NCBI GenBank assembly: GCA_025060715.1
Contig: JANXBG010000006.1
Span: forward strand, 1,867 to 59,420
DNA from: Caldifarciminota bacterium
GTDB lineage: Bacteria; Hydrothermota; Tepidihabitantia; Tepidihabitantales; DTDR01
Length of the DNA stretch: 57,554 nt
Direction of reading: 5' to 3'
Shown here piece after piece: positions 44,293-53,040 of this stretch. The notes under the pieces were generated by a model. It had not been told where the DNA came from and searched no databases. It saw nothing but the letters and a program-made list of their open reading frames with translations. The position numbers and the translations under genes were made by a program. Within the stretch, counting starts at the first letter, position 1. The number at the start of each line of letters is the position of its first letter.

Positions 44293-45576
44293 ATGGAACT
44301 GTTTGAAAAAAGTAACTTTTTATCACCTTTAGCAGATAGGGTGAGACCAAAAAATCTTGATGAGGTTATTGGTCAAAAGCATTTACTTTCTAAGGATAGT
44401 CCTTTTAGAAAGTTAATTTTAAAAGGTAAATTACATTCCTTAGTTTTTTGGGGGCCGCCAGGAACAGGAAAGACTACTTTGGCAAGAATTATTGCTGATA
44501 TCAGTAATGCCAATTTTATTCCTTTTAGTGCCGTAGATACAACAATTAATGAAGTGAAAAAGGCAATAAAATTAGCCGAAAAAGATTTAAAATATTATAA
44601 AAGACAAACAATTATTTTTATTGATGAAATCCACCATTTTAATAAGGCACAACAGGATGCTTTATTACCCTATGTAGAAAAAGGTAAGATTATTTTAATT
44701 TGTGCCACTACTGAAAATCCTTCTTTTGAAATTATTCCCCCTTTGCTTTCTCGTTTAAAGGTTTATATTTTAAATCCATTAACTGTTGATGAAATAAAAG
44801 AAATTTTAAGAAGAGCAATTAATCATCCTGAGGGTTTAAAAGATTTTAATTTAGAAATTAGTGAAAAAGTATTAGATTATATTGCTAATATTTCTAACGG
44901 AGATGCCCGAATTGCTTTAAATATTTTAGAACTTGCTACTTTTAGTAGTGAAAAAGATAAAGATGGAAAAATAAGGATTAAAATTGAAGAGATTAATAAA
45001 CTTTTGGAAAAAAAAGTTTTCCATTTTGATAAAAAGGGAGAAGAATTTTATAATCTTATTTCAGCATTTATAAAATCAGTAAGAGGTTCTGACCCCGATG
45101 CTGGTTTATATTGGCTTGCTAGAATGTTGGAAGCCGGTTGTGACCCATTATATATTGCCAGAAGATTAGTTGTGTTAGCTTCGGAAGATATTGGTAATGC
45201 TGACCCAATGGCATTAGTAATAGCAATTTCGGCAAAAGAGGCATGCGAGTTTGTTGGTATGCCTGAATGTTCATTAGCATTAGCCCAAGCAACTATCTAT
45301 CTTGCTTTAGCACCAAAAAGTAATGCAGTATATTTGGCATACAATAAAGCAAAAGAGGATGTTTTAAGCACTTATAATGAACCAGTTCCTTTACATTTAA
45401 GAAATCCTGTTACCAGATTGATGGAAAAATTAGGGTATGGAAAAGATTATAAATATCCTCATAATTATCCCGAAGGAAAAGTTAACCAAGATTATTTACC
45501 ACCTTTATTAAAAGGAAGGAAATATTATTTTCCCACTAAAAGAGGTTTTGAAAGTAAATACTATAAAAAAGATTAA
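44293..45576 (+). CDS. rarA: Replication-associated recombination protein A (RarA/MgsA)
   Basis: 427 residues from ATG 44293 (a TTG one codon earlier is also open; the promoter position favours the ATG). AAA+ ATPase related to clamp loaders: start LADRVRPKNLDEVIGQKHLL, Walker A GPPGTGKT (54-61), Walker B FIDEIHHF, LSRLKVYIL as sensor-1 region, and the C-terminal MgsA domain GSDPDAGLYWLARML...SEDIGNADP. It acts at stalled replication forks with single-strand-binding protein. Convergent with the TtcA-like gene, overlapping its 3' end by 4 bases. Confidence 0.94.
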   Translation: MELFEKSNFLSPLADRVRPKNLDEVIGQKHLLSKDSPFRKLILKGKLHSLVFWGPPGTGKTTLARIIADISNANFIPFSAVDTTINEVKKAIKLAEKDLKYYKRQTIIFIDEIHHFNKAQQDALLPYVEKGKIILICATTENPSFEIIPPLLSRLKVYILNPLTVDEIKEILRRAINHPEGLKDFNLEISEKVLDYIANISNGDARIALNILELATFSSEKDKDGKIRIKIEEINKLLEKKVFHFDKKGEEFYNLISAFIKSVRGSDPDAGLYWLARMLEAGCDPLYIARRLVVLASEDIGNADPMALVIAISAKEACEFVGMPECSLALAQATIYLALAPKSNAVYLAYNKAKEDVLSTYNEPVPLHLRNPVTRLMEKLGYGKDYKYPHNYPEGKVNQDYLPPLLKGRKYYFPTKRGFESKYYKKD

Positions 45577-46292
45577 GGCAAATATTTTTCTTTAATATTT
45601 TTTATTCCTTTAAATATATTTTCTCTTATTCTTTCATCAATTTTGTAATACTTTTCTAAAAATTTTCTTATCTCTTCCCTTTTATTTTCTTTTATATAAG
45701 GACAGGGATTTCTTATTGGTTTTATTTTGAAAATTTTATTATAATTTTTGATTAGAGGAGTAGTAAAAAAATATAAGGGTCTAATAATATAAAATTTACC
45801 GTCAAAAAAATCCTGTTTCGGTAAAAATGTTGAAACTTCACTATTAAAAAATAGATTTAATAAAAAAGTTTCATTCACATCTTCTAAATGATGGGCAAAG
45901 GCAACTTTATTAATATTTAGTTTATCGGCAAAATTAAAAAGTATCCGTTTTCTCTCTCTGGAACAGAAAAAACAGGGACTTTTTTTACCGGTTCTTATTT
46001 TATCAGAGATATTCGTTTCTAATATTTCATATTTGATATTATGTTTCTCAAAAAATTTTATTAATCTTTTAATATCAAAATTGATAAAATCAGGTTTGAC
46101 ATATACGCAAATAAAATCCCAATTCTTATTTTCCCTTTTATTATATTCATTTAAAAGATGAGTTAAACATAAAGAATCTTTTCCGCCAGAAACGCCAATA
46201 ATGAATCTTTCATTTTCATTTAAAAGGCCATAATTTTCAATTGCTTTTTTAAGAAGACTAAAAGCTTTTTTGTATATTTCTTTTTCTTCCAT
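45573..46292 (-). CDS. TtcA-like tRNA thiolation ATP-pyrophosphatase
   Basis: 239 residues. PP-loop SGGKDS (35-40) and the cysteine pair PCFFC (107, 110) plus a third Cys in RNPCPY (197), a set matching the [4Fe-4S]-dependent TtcA class that makes 2-thiocytidine at C32 of some tRNAs. FAHHLEDVNETFLLN is the usual PP-loop partner motif. TtcA of enterics is about 300 residues; this shorter type is common in thermophiles and anaerobes, and TtuA-like relatives have similar cysteines, so the tRNA position modified is not certain. The start lies 28 bases from the phosphomannomutase gene's stop and no promoter is visible, so co-transcription with the upstream phosphomannomutase gene is likely. Confidence 0.82.
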   Translation of the reverse strand: MEEKEIYKKAFSLLKKAIENYGLLNENERFIIGVSGGKDSLCLTHLLNEYNKRENKNWDFICVYVKPDFINFDIKRLIKFFEKHNIKYEILETNISDKIRTGKKSPCFFCSRERKRILFNFADKLNINKVAFAHHLEDVNETFLLNLFFNSEVSTFLPKQDFFDGKFYIIRPLYFFTTPLIKNYNKIFKIKPIRNPCPYIKENKREEIRKFLEKYYKIDERIRENIFKGIKNIKEKYLP

Positions 46293-46320
46293 TAAAAAAT
46301 ATTAAATATTTAAAATAATC

Positions 46321-47685
46321 TTAAATTTTTATAAAGGGATATTTACTTAATATAGAAAAAAATAATTCCTTTATTTCATTCAAACTTTTTTCTGTCTTTC
46401 CTTCAAATCTTAAAACCAAAACGGGTTGGGTGTTTGAAGCTCTTAAAAGCCCCCAACCATCTTGAAAAAGGACTCTTACACCATCAATATTAATTATTTC
46501 ATATTTTTGTTTAAAATAATTCTTCACTTCCTCAACTACTCTAAATTTTTCTTCATCCGGACAATCAATTCTTATTTCGGGAGTAGAATAATACTCAGGA
46601 ATATCTTCTAATAGCTCAGAAAATTTTTTTTCGCTATCGGCAATAATTTTCATCAATCTTAATGAGGCATAAATAGCATCATCATAGCCAAAATAATCAT
46701 CAGCGAAAAACATATGGCCTGACATTTCACCAGCAAGTAATGCTTTCTCTTCTTTCATTTTATTTTTTACCAAAGAATGGCCTGTTTTCCACATGATGGG
46801 TATAGCCCCGATTTTATTTAGATATTCAACTACTCCTTGGGAACATTTTACATCAAATACTATTTTTGCTTTGGGGTTTTTCTTTACAATATCCCAGGCA
46901 TAAAGACATAGCAATTTATCGCCAAACACAATCTTTCCATTGTTATCTACCGCACCTATTCGATCACAATCACCATCATAACCAATTCCTAAATCAGCAT
47001 CTAGTTCGTTAACCAAACTTATCACATCTTGCATATATTCTATAACAGTTGGGTCGGGTAAATGGTTAGGAAAATTACCATCAGGTTCTAAGTTAATGAA
47101 AGCCGGCTCAATTGGATAATCTCTAAAAAGTTCTTCTAATAAATAACCCCCTGTTCCGTTTCCTGGGTCAAAAACTACTTTTAAACTATTTTGGAATTTT
47201 ACTTTTGATTTTAAATAATTAAGATAATGAGGAATAGGATCTAAATAAAATAAATTTCCTTTTCCTTTAACAAATTTTCCTTCCTCAATAATTTCTCTTA
47301 GTTTTTGGATTTCTTTTCCATAAATAGTGGTTTTGTTTAACCCAATTTTAAAACCATTAAACTCTTTTGGATTATGACTCCCGGTAATCATCATTCCAGC
47401 ATTCTTATCATAATAAAAAGCAGAAAAATAAAATACTGGTGTTGGAATAATTCCTAAATCTATCACATTACAACCACTATCTAAAAAACCAGAAATTAAA
47501 GCGTTTCTTATTCTTTCTGAAGAGAGACGAACATCTCGGCCAACTAAAACTTCTTTATAACCAAATTGATTAATATAGGTAGCAAAACCACAAGCAATAA
47601 GATAAACATTCTCATCAGTTAAATCAATATCCGCAATACCACGAATATCATATTCTCGAAAAATTTGCGGATTTATTTTACTCAT
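46321..47685 (-). CDS. Phosphomannomutase/phosphoglucomutase
   Basis: 454 residues, alpha-D-phosphohexomutase family. FREYDIRGIAD at the start, catalytic serine in MMITGSHNP (Ser103), metal loop GYDGDCDRIG (about 237-246), sugar-binding GEMSGHMF (about 317-324) and phosphate site near RASNTQPVLVLRFEG. It interconverts hexose 6- and 1-phosphates, feeding glycan or LPS sugar nucleotides; the mannose/glucose preference cannot be read. TTGAAA-17-TATATT ends 5 nt before its ATG. Confidence 0.92.
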   Translation of the reverse strand: MSKINPQIFREYDIRGIADIDLTDENVYLIACGFATYINQFGYKEVLVGRDVRLSSERIRNALISGFLDSGCNVIDLGIIPTPVFYFSAFYYDKNAGMMITGSHNPKEFNGFKIGLNKTTIYGKEIQKLREIIEEGKFVKGKGNLFYLDPIPHYLNYLKSKVKFQNSLKVVFDPGNGTGGYLLEELFRDYPIEPAFINLEPDGNFPNHLPDPTVIEYMQDVISLVNELDADLGIGYDGDCDRIGAVDNNGKIVFGDKLLCLYAWDIVKKNPKAKIVFDVKCSQGVVEYLNKIGAIPIMWKTGHSLVKNKMKEEKALLAGEMSGHMFFADDYFGYDDAIYASLRLMKIIADSEKKFSELLEDIPEYYSTPEIRIDCPDEEKFRVVEEVKNYFKQKYEIINIDGVRVLFQDGWGLLRASNTQPVLVLRFEGKTEKSLNEIKELFFSILSKYPFIKI

Positions 47686-47690
47686 AAATT

Positions 47691-47719
47691 AATATAAAGA
47701 AAATTTCTATTTCTTTCAA
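47691..47719 (-). promoter_or_regulatory. Promoter of the phosphohexomutase gene, predicted leaderless
   Basis: Minus strand TTGAAA (47719-47714), 17 bp, TATATT (47696-47691), 5 nt to ATG 47685. Confidence 0.65.
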
Positions 47720-47769
47720 ATAGATTAAAATAAAATAGGGAAGCCTATCTCAGTTAGGTCTAAAGACTT

Positions 47770-47891
47770 AAAAATATAAAGTCTCTTACACAGAGAAAAA
47801 TAAAATCTTTTATACAGATAAAAATTTAGTCTTTTATTATAATAAAAACTTAATCTTTTAAAGAGATAAAAACAAAATCTTTTAGATAGAT
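47770..47891. repeat. Degenerate tandem array, 4 x 24 bp plus one 26-bp unit
   Basis: Exact 24-bp units at 47796-47819, 47820-47843, 47844-47867 and 47868-47891, each AAAAA-N5-R-TCTTTTA-N5-AT-like; an upstream 26-bp unit at 47770-47795. Five-A and four-T tracts alternate about every 11-13 bp, close to the helical repeat, so the DNA may be curved. Same period and unit number as the array at 8846. Confidence 0.75.
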
Positions 47892-48100
47892 ATAAAATGA
47901 TACTCCTAAGCCTTACCCCCTATATATCCCCCCACCCATTTTCTTCTTTTAAATCTTTTAAAAAAACCAAAATTGAAATTATAAAAAAGTTTTATAAATT
48001 TCTTTTTTAATATCAAAAATTAGACTCCCGAAAACTTATTTTGGTTGCTATTTTTTATAAAATATTGCGACAAACTACAAATACCTATTAAAATAAGTGG

Positions 48101-48811
48101 TTAGATAATCTCTTCAAATAAATAAAATCCTGGTTTTTTATTTACAAGAAATCTTATTCCATAAATAACACCATTAGCAAAGGCAAAACGAGAAAGGGCA
48201 TTATGAGTGATTTCAATAATTTCACCATTAGTAGCAAGAATTAAAGTATGTTTACCAACGACATCACCAAATCTTAAAGAAATAGTATTTATCTCTTTAT
48301 CTTTTTTTTCTTTTATAATTTCAATCATTCTTTTGGCAGTGCCGGAGGGAGCATCTTTTTTTTCTTTATGATGAGTTTCAATCAAGGTAATATCATAATC
48401 ATCAGGAAGAACTTTTGTTATTTCTTTTAATAGTTTAAAAATAAGATTGACACCAAAGGAATAATTAGAAGAATAAAGAAAAGGAATTTCTTTACCAGCA
48501 GATTTTAAAATTTCCATTTCCTCTTTGGTAAATCCGGTAGTTCCTGTTAAAAAGGGCTTTTTTACCTTTTTGGCAATTTCTAAATTCTTTAAAGTTGCTT
48601 TTGGATTGGTAAAATCAACACAAATATCACATTCGTCAATCACTTTTTCTAAATCTTTTAGAAGATATCCTTCATAAAAAGGTTTATTTAAATCTGGATG
48701 ATCTTCTCTTTCAATTCCGTAAATTATTTTCATATCCTCTTGTTTAGAAATTGCTTCGCCTAAAATTTTTCCCATTTTTCCTAAAGCACCAATAAGAATT
48801 ACTTTTATCAT
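48101..48811 (-). CDS. dapB: 4-hydroxy-tetrahydrodipicolinate reductase
   Basis: Second enzyme of the diaminopimelate/lysine branch. 236 residues. Rossmann start VILIGALGKMGKIL (4-17), DFTNPKATLKNLEIA, TGTTGF (about 90-95) and the catalytic ETHHKEKKDAPSGTAKRM (about 145-162) with its His and Lys. Short for the family (usual 240-270). The ATG overlaps the dapA stop by 4 bases, so it is co-expressed. Confidence 0.94.
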   Translation of the reverse strand: MIKVILIGALGKMGKILGEAISKQEDMKIIYGIEREDHPDLNKPFYEGYLLKDLEKVIDECDICVDFTNPKATLKNLEIAKKVKKPFLTGTTGFTKEEMEILKSAGKEIPFLYSSNYSFGVNLIFKLLKEITKVLPDDYDITLIETHHKEKKDAPSGTAKRMIEIIKEKKDKEINTISLRFGDVVGKHTLILATNGEIIEITHNALSRFAFANGVIYGIRFLVNKKPGFYLFEEII

Positions 48812-49683
48812 ATTAGATTTAACTCCTTTAATACTGATTTTAAATATTCTAAATTCTCTTTTGTCATTGGGGTTAATGGTAATCTCAATTCACCCGCGGG
48901 TAAGCCCATTAAATTCATTGCTGTTTTTATTGGAATAGGATTGGTTTCCACAAATAGGGCTTTCATTAATTTAAAATATTTTAAATGGATTTTTTGTGCT
49001 TCAAAAATATTACCCTCTAAGAAATGTTTAACTAATAGATGAGTTTCTTTTGGTAAGATATTTGCTAAGACGGAAATAACACCTTTACCACCCAGGGAAA
49101 GAATAGGTAAGGTTAAAGAATCATCACCAGAAAGAACAACAAAATTATTTCCTAATCTGGAGATTATTTCTGAAACCTGGTCTAAATTTCCTGATGCTTC
49201 TTTTATACCAATAATATTTTTACATTCGGTAACAAGTCTTTCTATTGTTTTTGGTAAAATATTCACCCCGGTTCTTGAAGGTATATTATAAAGAATTATT
49301 GGAATTTTTACACTTTGACTTACTTCTTTAAAATGATAATATAAGCCTTCCTGAGTTGGTTTATTATAATAAGGTGAAACAACTAAACAGGCATCGGCAC
49401 CAAGTTTTTCGGCTAATTCGGTATATTTTACAGTTTTTTTAGTATTATTTGTCCCTGTACCGACAATTACTGGTTTTCTTCTATTAACAAATTCAATTGT
49501 TGTTTTTACAACTTCTATCCATTCATCTTCTTCTAAAGAAGGTGTTTCACCAGTTGTGCCACAAGGTAAAAATCCATCGGTGTTATTTTCTAATTGAAAT
49601 TGAAGATTTTTTTTTAAACCTTCAATATCCAATTTGTTATTTTTAAAAGGTGTTATTAAAGCAACTATTGAACCACTAAACAT
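48808..49683 (-). CDS. dapA: 4-hydroxy-tetrahydrodipicolinate synthase
   Basis: Condenses pyruvate and aspartate semialdehyde. 291 residues. GSIVALITPFKNNKLD at the start, PCGTTGETPSL (40-50), VVSPYYNKPTQEG, ILYNIPSRTGV (about 131-141, catalytic Tyr) and IIGIKEASGN with the Schiff-base lysine near 161. SD AGGAGG 6 nt before the ATG. First gene of the dapA-dapB pair, supplying lysine and peptidoglycan DAP. Confidence 0.95.
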   Translation of the reverse strand: MFSGSIVALITPFKNNKLDIEGLKKNLQFQLENNTDGFLPCGTTGETPSLEEDEWIEVVKTTIEFVNRRKPVIVGTGTNNTKKTVKYTELAEKLGADACLVVSPYYNKPTQEGLYYHFKEVSQSVKIPIILYNIPSRTGVNILPKTIERLVTECKNIIGIKEASGNLDQVSEIISRLGNNFVVLSGDDSLTLPILSLGGKGVISVLANILPKETHLLVKHFLEGNIFEAQKIHLKYFKLMKALFVETNPIPIKTAMNLMGLPAGELRLPLTPMTKENLEYLKSVLKELNLI

Positions 49684-49776
49684 AAATCCTCCTTTTCTAC
49701 ATTAACTTTAAATAAAAAATTTTTAATTTTGCTATTCGTAAAAATTGGTATTGAGAAATAAGGAAAAATCTAAAAA

Positions 49777-51606
49777 TCACTCAGAACTTTTTATGATTTC
49801 ATCTATCTCTTCACCAGTAAGAATTTCTTTCTCCAACAATTTACTGGCAATTTTATGAAGTAGCTCTTCGTTATTTTTAATAATTTCTAAAGCCTTTTTA
49901 TGGGCATTTTCCACAAAATTTTTAATTTCTTCATCAATAATTTGGGCAGTTTTTTCAGAAATATTTCTATGAAGACCAAACTCTCTTCCTAAAAATATTT
50001 CTTCCTCTCTTTTTCCTAATGTTAAGGGTCCTAATTTTTCACTCATTCCCCATTCACAAACCATCATTCTTGCCAATTGGGTTGCTTTGTCAATATCATC
50101 ACGTGAACCTGTGGAAATATCACCAAAAACTATTTCTTCGGCCGATCTTCCGCCAAGCATCACGGTTAATTGATTGACACAATAAGTTTTTGAATAAATC
50201 CTTCGGTCATCAATCGGCAATTGTTGAGTTACTCCTAATGCTCTTCCTCTCGGAATAATTGTCACTTTGTGAATTGGGTCGGTTCCGGGAATTAATTTAG
50301 AAACTAAAGCATGACCAGCTTCGTGATAGGCAATCCATTTTTTTTCTTGTTCAGAAATTAATAAACTTCTTCTCTCTACTCCCATTAAAACTTTATCTTT
50401 GGCATCTTCAAAGTCCTGCATACTTACTTTATCTTTTCCTCTTCTTGCAGCAAGAAGTGCTGCTTCATTTACCATATTTGCTAAATCCGCACCAGAGAAC
50501 CCGGGGGTGCTTCTTGCTAAAACTTTTAAATCCACGTCTTTATCTAAAGGAACTCTTTTAGTATGAACTTTTAAAATTTCTTCCCTCCCCTTTACATCTG
50601 GTCTATCCACCACAATTTGTCTATCAAATCTACCCGGTCTTAAAAGGGCTGGGTCTAAAATATCGGGTCGGTTAGTTGCTGCCATTATGATTATACCTTC
50701 AGTAGTATCAAAACCATCCATCTCGGCAAGTAATTGGTTTAAAGTCTGTTCCCTTTCGTCATGACCGCCACCGATTCCTGCACCTCTTTGTCTACCTACA
50801 GCGTCAATTTCGTCAATAAAAACAATACAGGGAGCATTTCTTTTTGCTTGTTCAAATAAATCCCTCACTCTTGCTGCGCCAACGCCAACAAACATTTCTA
50901 CAAACTCTGAACCAGAAATAGAAAGAAAGGGAACTCCGGCTTCACCAGCAACTGCCTTTGCTAATAAAGTTTTCCCAGTTCCTGGAGGTCCAACCAATAA
51001 TACTCCTTTAGGGATTCTTCCACCTAACCTTTGAAATTTGGCTGGTGCTTTGAGAAATTCAATAATTTCTTTTAATTCTTCTTTTGCTTCATCAACACCA
51101 GCAACATCTTCAAAAGTAACCCTTGGTTTACTTTCATTCAAAATTTTTGCTCGACTTTTTCCAAAAGTAAATGCTCGGTCCTGTCCGGAAGTAACTCGGC
51201 GGAAGAAAAGAGTCATTAAAAAAATAAAGAAAAGCCAAGGTAAAATTCCTAAGATAATGTTAGAAACATTGGAAGGAGGCTTAGCAATTACTTCTGTTTT
51301 ATTTTTTATTAGTTTTTCTATAATTTGCGGATCAGGAAAGGGTAAATAAGTTTTAAACTCTTTATATTTTCTTTTTTCTCCTTCTAAAGAAATTGGTTCC
51401 CGAAAAGTTCCATTAATTTCTTTATCTACTAGAGTAACACTTTCAATGTTTCCTTTTTCTACTTCTTTTAAAAAACGGGAATAATCAATGTTTATTTTTG
51501 CTGATCTAATATTAAAAAGAGAAAAGGCCAACCACACAACTATTATAATAAACAACCAAATAAAAATTTGCCCAGCAATTAATTTTGGTAAATTGGATTT
51601 TGCCAT
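49777..51606 (-). CDS. ftsH: ATP-dependent zinc metalloprotease FtsH
   Basis: 609 residues. Membrane segments about 11-30 and 116-135 flank a periplasmic domain; AAA module with Walker A GPPGTGKT (206-213), Walker B FIDEID (263-268), second-region-of-homology [20 protein letters not shown]; protease site HEAGH (428-432) with the third ligand Asp further on in [12 protein letters not shown]. It degrades misfolded or regulatory membrane proteins. Starts inside tilS by 28 bases, a conserved neighbourhood in many bacteria. Confidence 0.96.
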   Translation of the reverse strand: MAKSNLPKLIAGQIFIWLFIIIVVWLAFSLFNIRSAKINIDYSRFLKEVEKGNIESVTLVDKEINGTFREPISLEGEKRKYKEFKTYLPFPDPQIIEKLIKNKTEVIAKPPSNVSNIILGILPWLFFIFLMTLFFRRVTSGQDRAFTFGKSRAKILNESKPRVTFEDVAGVDEAKEELKEIIEFLKAPAKFQRLGGRIPKGVLLVGPPGTGKTLLAKAVAGEAGVPFLSISGSEFVEMFVGVGAARVRDLFEQAKRNAPCIVFIDEIDAVGRQRGAGIGGGHDEREQTLNQLLAEMDGFDTTEGIIIMAATNRPDILDPALLRPGRFDRQIVVDRPDVKGREEILKVHTKRVPLDKDVDLKVLARSTPGFSGADLANMVNEAALLAARRGKDKVSMQDFEDAKDKVLMGVERRSLLISEQEKKWIAYHEAGHALVSKLIPGTDPIHKVTIIPRGRALGVTQQLPIDDRRIYSKTYCVNQLTVMLGGRSAEEIVFGDISTGSRDDIDKATQLARMMVCEWGMSEKLGPLTLGKREEEIFLGREFGLHRNISEKTAQIIDEEIKNFVENAHKKALEIIKNNEELLHKIASKLLEKEILTGEEIDEIIKSSE

Positions 51607-52955
51607 CTTAAAATTTTTATTTTTATCACTTTTTTTGTCTTTTCATTAATAAAGCCCCGATAAGCACGATAAACACCTAAAATCCAAAGAATTCCTTTTT
51701 GGTCACATAATATTGGAATCTTTTCTCTAAGTGCTTGGGAAATTTTCATATCACTAAAAAGCTTTTTGACCTTTTTCTTTCCATTTTTTATTTGAATAAC
51801 ATCACCCTCTTTTTTAAATCTAATAAATAACGGCAAACAAATATCATCGTTATCGAAATATTCACAATTATTATAATCAAACTCCTTGATTTTTTCAATA
51901 TTTATAATTTCACAAGTCAATCTTAAATTGATTTCTGGGAAGTTATTTATTTTATTTAATTTTATTTTAAATACTCTTTTGTCTTTTTTTTCGTTTTTTT
52001 TACTAATTCTTAAATATTCGTATTCATTATAAATAATCTCTTTTTCTAAATTTATTTTTTTACCAATCTGTTTTTTGGTCAAACTGATTATTTCTTCTAT
52101 CTGAGGAAAATTAGCATTGGGAAAAAGTTTTTTTAAAATTCTTCTTTTTAGTGCTAAAGGTAGATTAATAAAATTTTTTTTAGAAATTAAAATATCGTTA
52201 TCTTCTTTTTTTATTAAGGAATTAAAAATTTTGTCAATTTCTTTTTCTAAATATTCATTTTCCGAAATTAAAATTTCACTAACCTGTCTTAATGTTTTTT
52301 CTAAATTAGAATTTAATTTTTTTAAATTTGGAATTACTATGTGTCTTAAATAATTTCTAGGAATTTTTAAATCTTTATTAGTAGAGTCTTCTACATAGGA
52401 TAAATTGTTTTCCTTTAAAAATTCCAAAATCTCTGTAGTTGTTAAATCAATCAGAGGTCTAATAATCTTTTCTCTTTTTGGCAAAATTCCCGCAATCCTT
52501 CCCAAAGATTGACCATAAATTAAAGAGAGTAAAATTGTTTCTATATTATCAGAAGCAGTATGGGCTAAAGCAATCTTTTGGCATTTTTCTTTTTGAGCAA
52601 TCTTTTCATAATAATAATATCTTAATTTATGCCCGGCTTCTTCTATACTTAAATTATTTTTTTTACTATATTTTTTCACATTCCTTCTTTTAATAACTAT
52701 TGGGATATTTAATTTTTTACAAAATTCTTTACAAAACTTTTCATCCCTTTCTGCTTCTTTGCCTCTTAATAGATGATTAAGGTGAAAAGCGATTAAGTTT
52801 AAATTAAATTTTTCTCTCAATAAATACAAAATATAAAGAAGACAAACCGAATCTTTACCGCCAGAAAAGGCAACTAAAACTTTATCATTTTTTTCTAATA
52901 GTTGATATTTTTCAATTGTTTTTTCTATTTTCTTTAAAATTTTATTTGTCTGCAT
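51579..52955 (-). CDS. tilS: tRNA(Ile)-lysidine synthetase
   Basis: Attaches lysine to C34 of tRNA-Ile(CAU) so that it reads AUA. 458 residues: PP-loop SGGKDS (31-36), [18 protein letters not shown] and [28 protein letters not shown], then the TilS C-terminal domains ending around residue 440. Important here because AUA is a common Ile codon in this A/T-rich genome. TTGAAA-17-TAAAAT ends 8 nt before the ATG. Confidence 0.93.
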   Translation of the reverse strand: MQTNKILKKIEKTIEKYQLLEKNDKVLVAFSGGKDSVCLLYILYLLREKFNLNLIAFHLNHLLRGKEAERDEKFCKEFCKKLNIPIVIKRRNVKKYSKKNNLSIEEAGHKLRYYYYEKIAQKEKCQKIALAHTASDNIETILLSLIYGQSLGRIAGILPKREKIIRPLIDLTTTEILEFLKENNLSYVEDSTNKDLKIPRNYLRHIVIPNLKKLNSNLEKTLRQVSEILISENEYLEKEIDKIFNSLIKKEDNDILISKKNFINLPLALKRRILKKLFPNANFPQIEEIISLTKKQIGKKINLEKEIIYNEYEYLRISKKNEKKDKRVFKIKLNKINNFPEINLRLTCEIINIEKIKEFDYNNCEYFDNDDICLPLFIRFKKEGDVIQIKNGKKKVKKLFSDMKISQALREKIPILCDQKGILWILGVYRAYRGFINEKTKKVIKIKILRWQNPIYQN

Positions 52956-52963
52956 AATAAAAT

Positions 52964-52992
52964 ATTTTATAAAGAAAGATAATATTTTTCAA
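52964..52992 (-). promoter_or_regulatory. Promoter of tilS-ftsH, predicted near-leaderless
   Basis: Minus strand TTGAAA (52992-52987), 17 bp, TAAAAT (52969-52964), 8 nt to ATG 52955. Confidence 0.65.
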
Positions 52993-53040
52993 ATTTATTT
53001 ATTATTAAAAGAGATTTATTTAATTTAAGATTTTATTTAT

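Larger units (their letters stand above)
47686..48100. other. 415-bp gap with 24-bp tandem array and C-rich tract
   Basis: Holds the hexomutase promoter, palindrome GTCTAAAGAC (47759-47768), the 24-bp array (47796-47891), and a C-rich tract near 47911-47938. No ORF with a Shine-Dalgarno seen. Confidence 0.6.

Noticed and set aside
46299-46304. Leaderless promoter for the TtcA-like gene
   Set aside because: Only TAATAT with no -35 box; co-transcription from the hexomutase gene is simpler.
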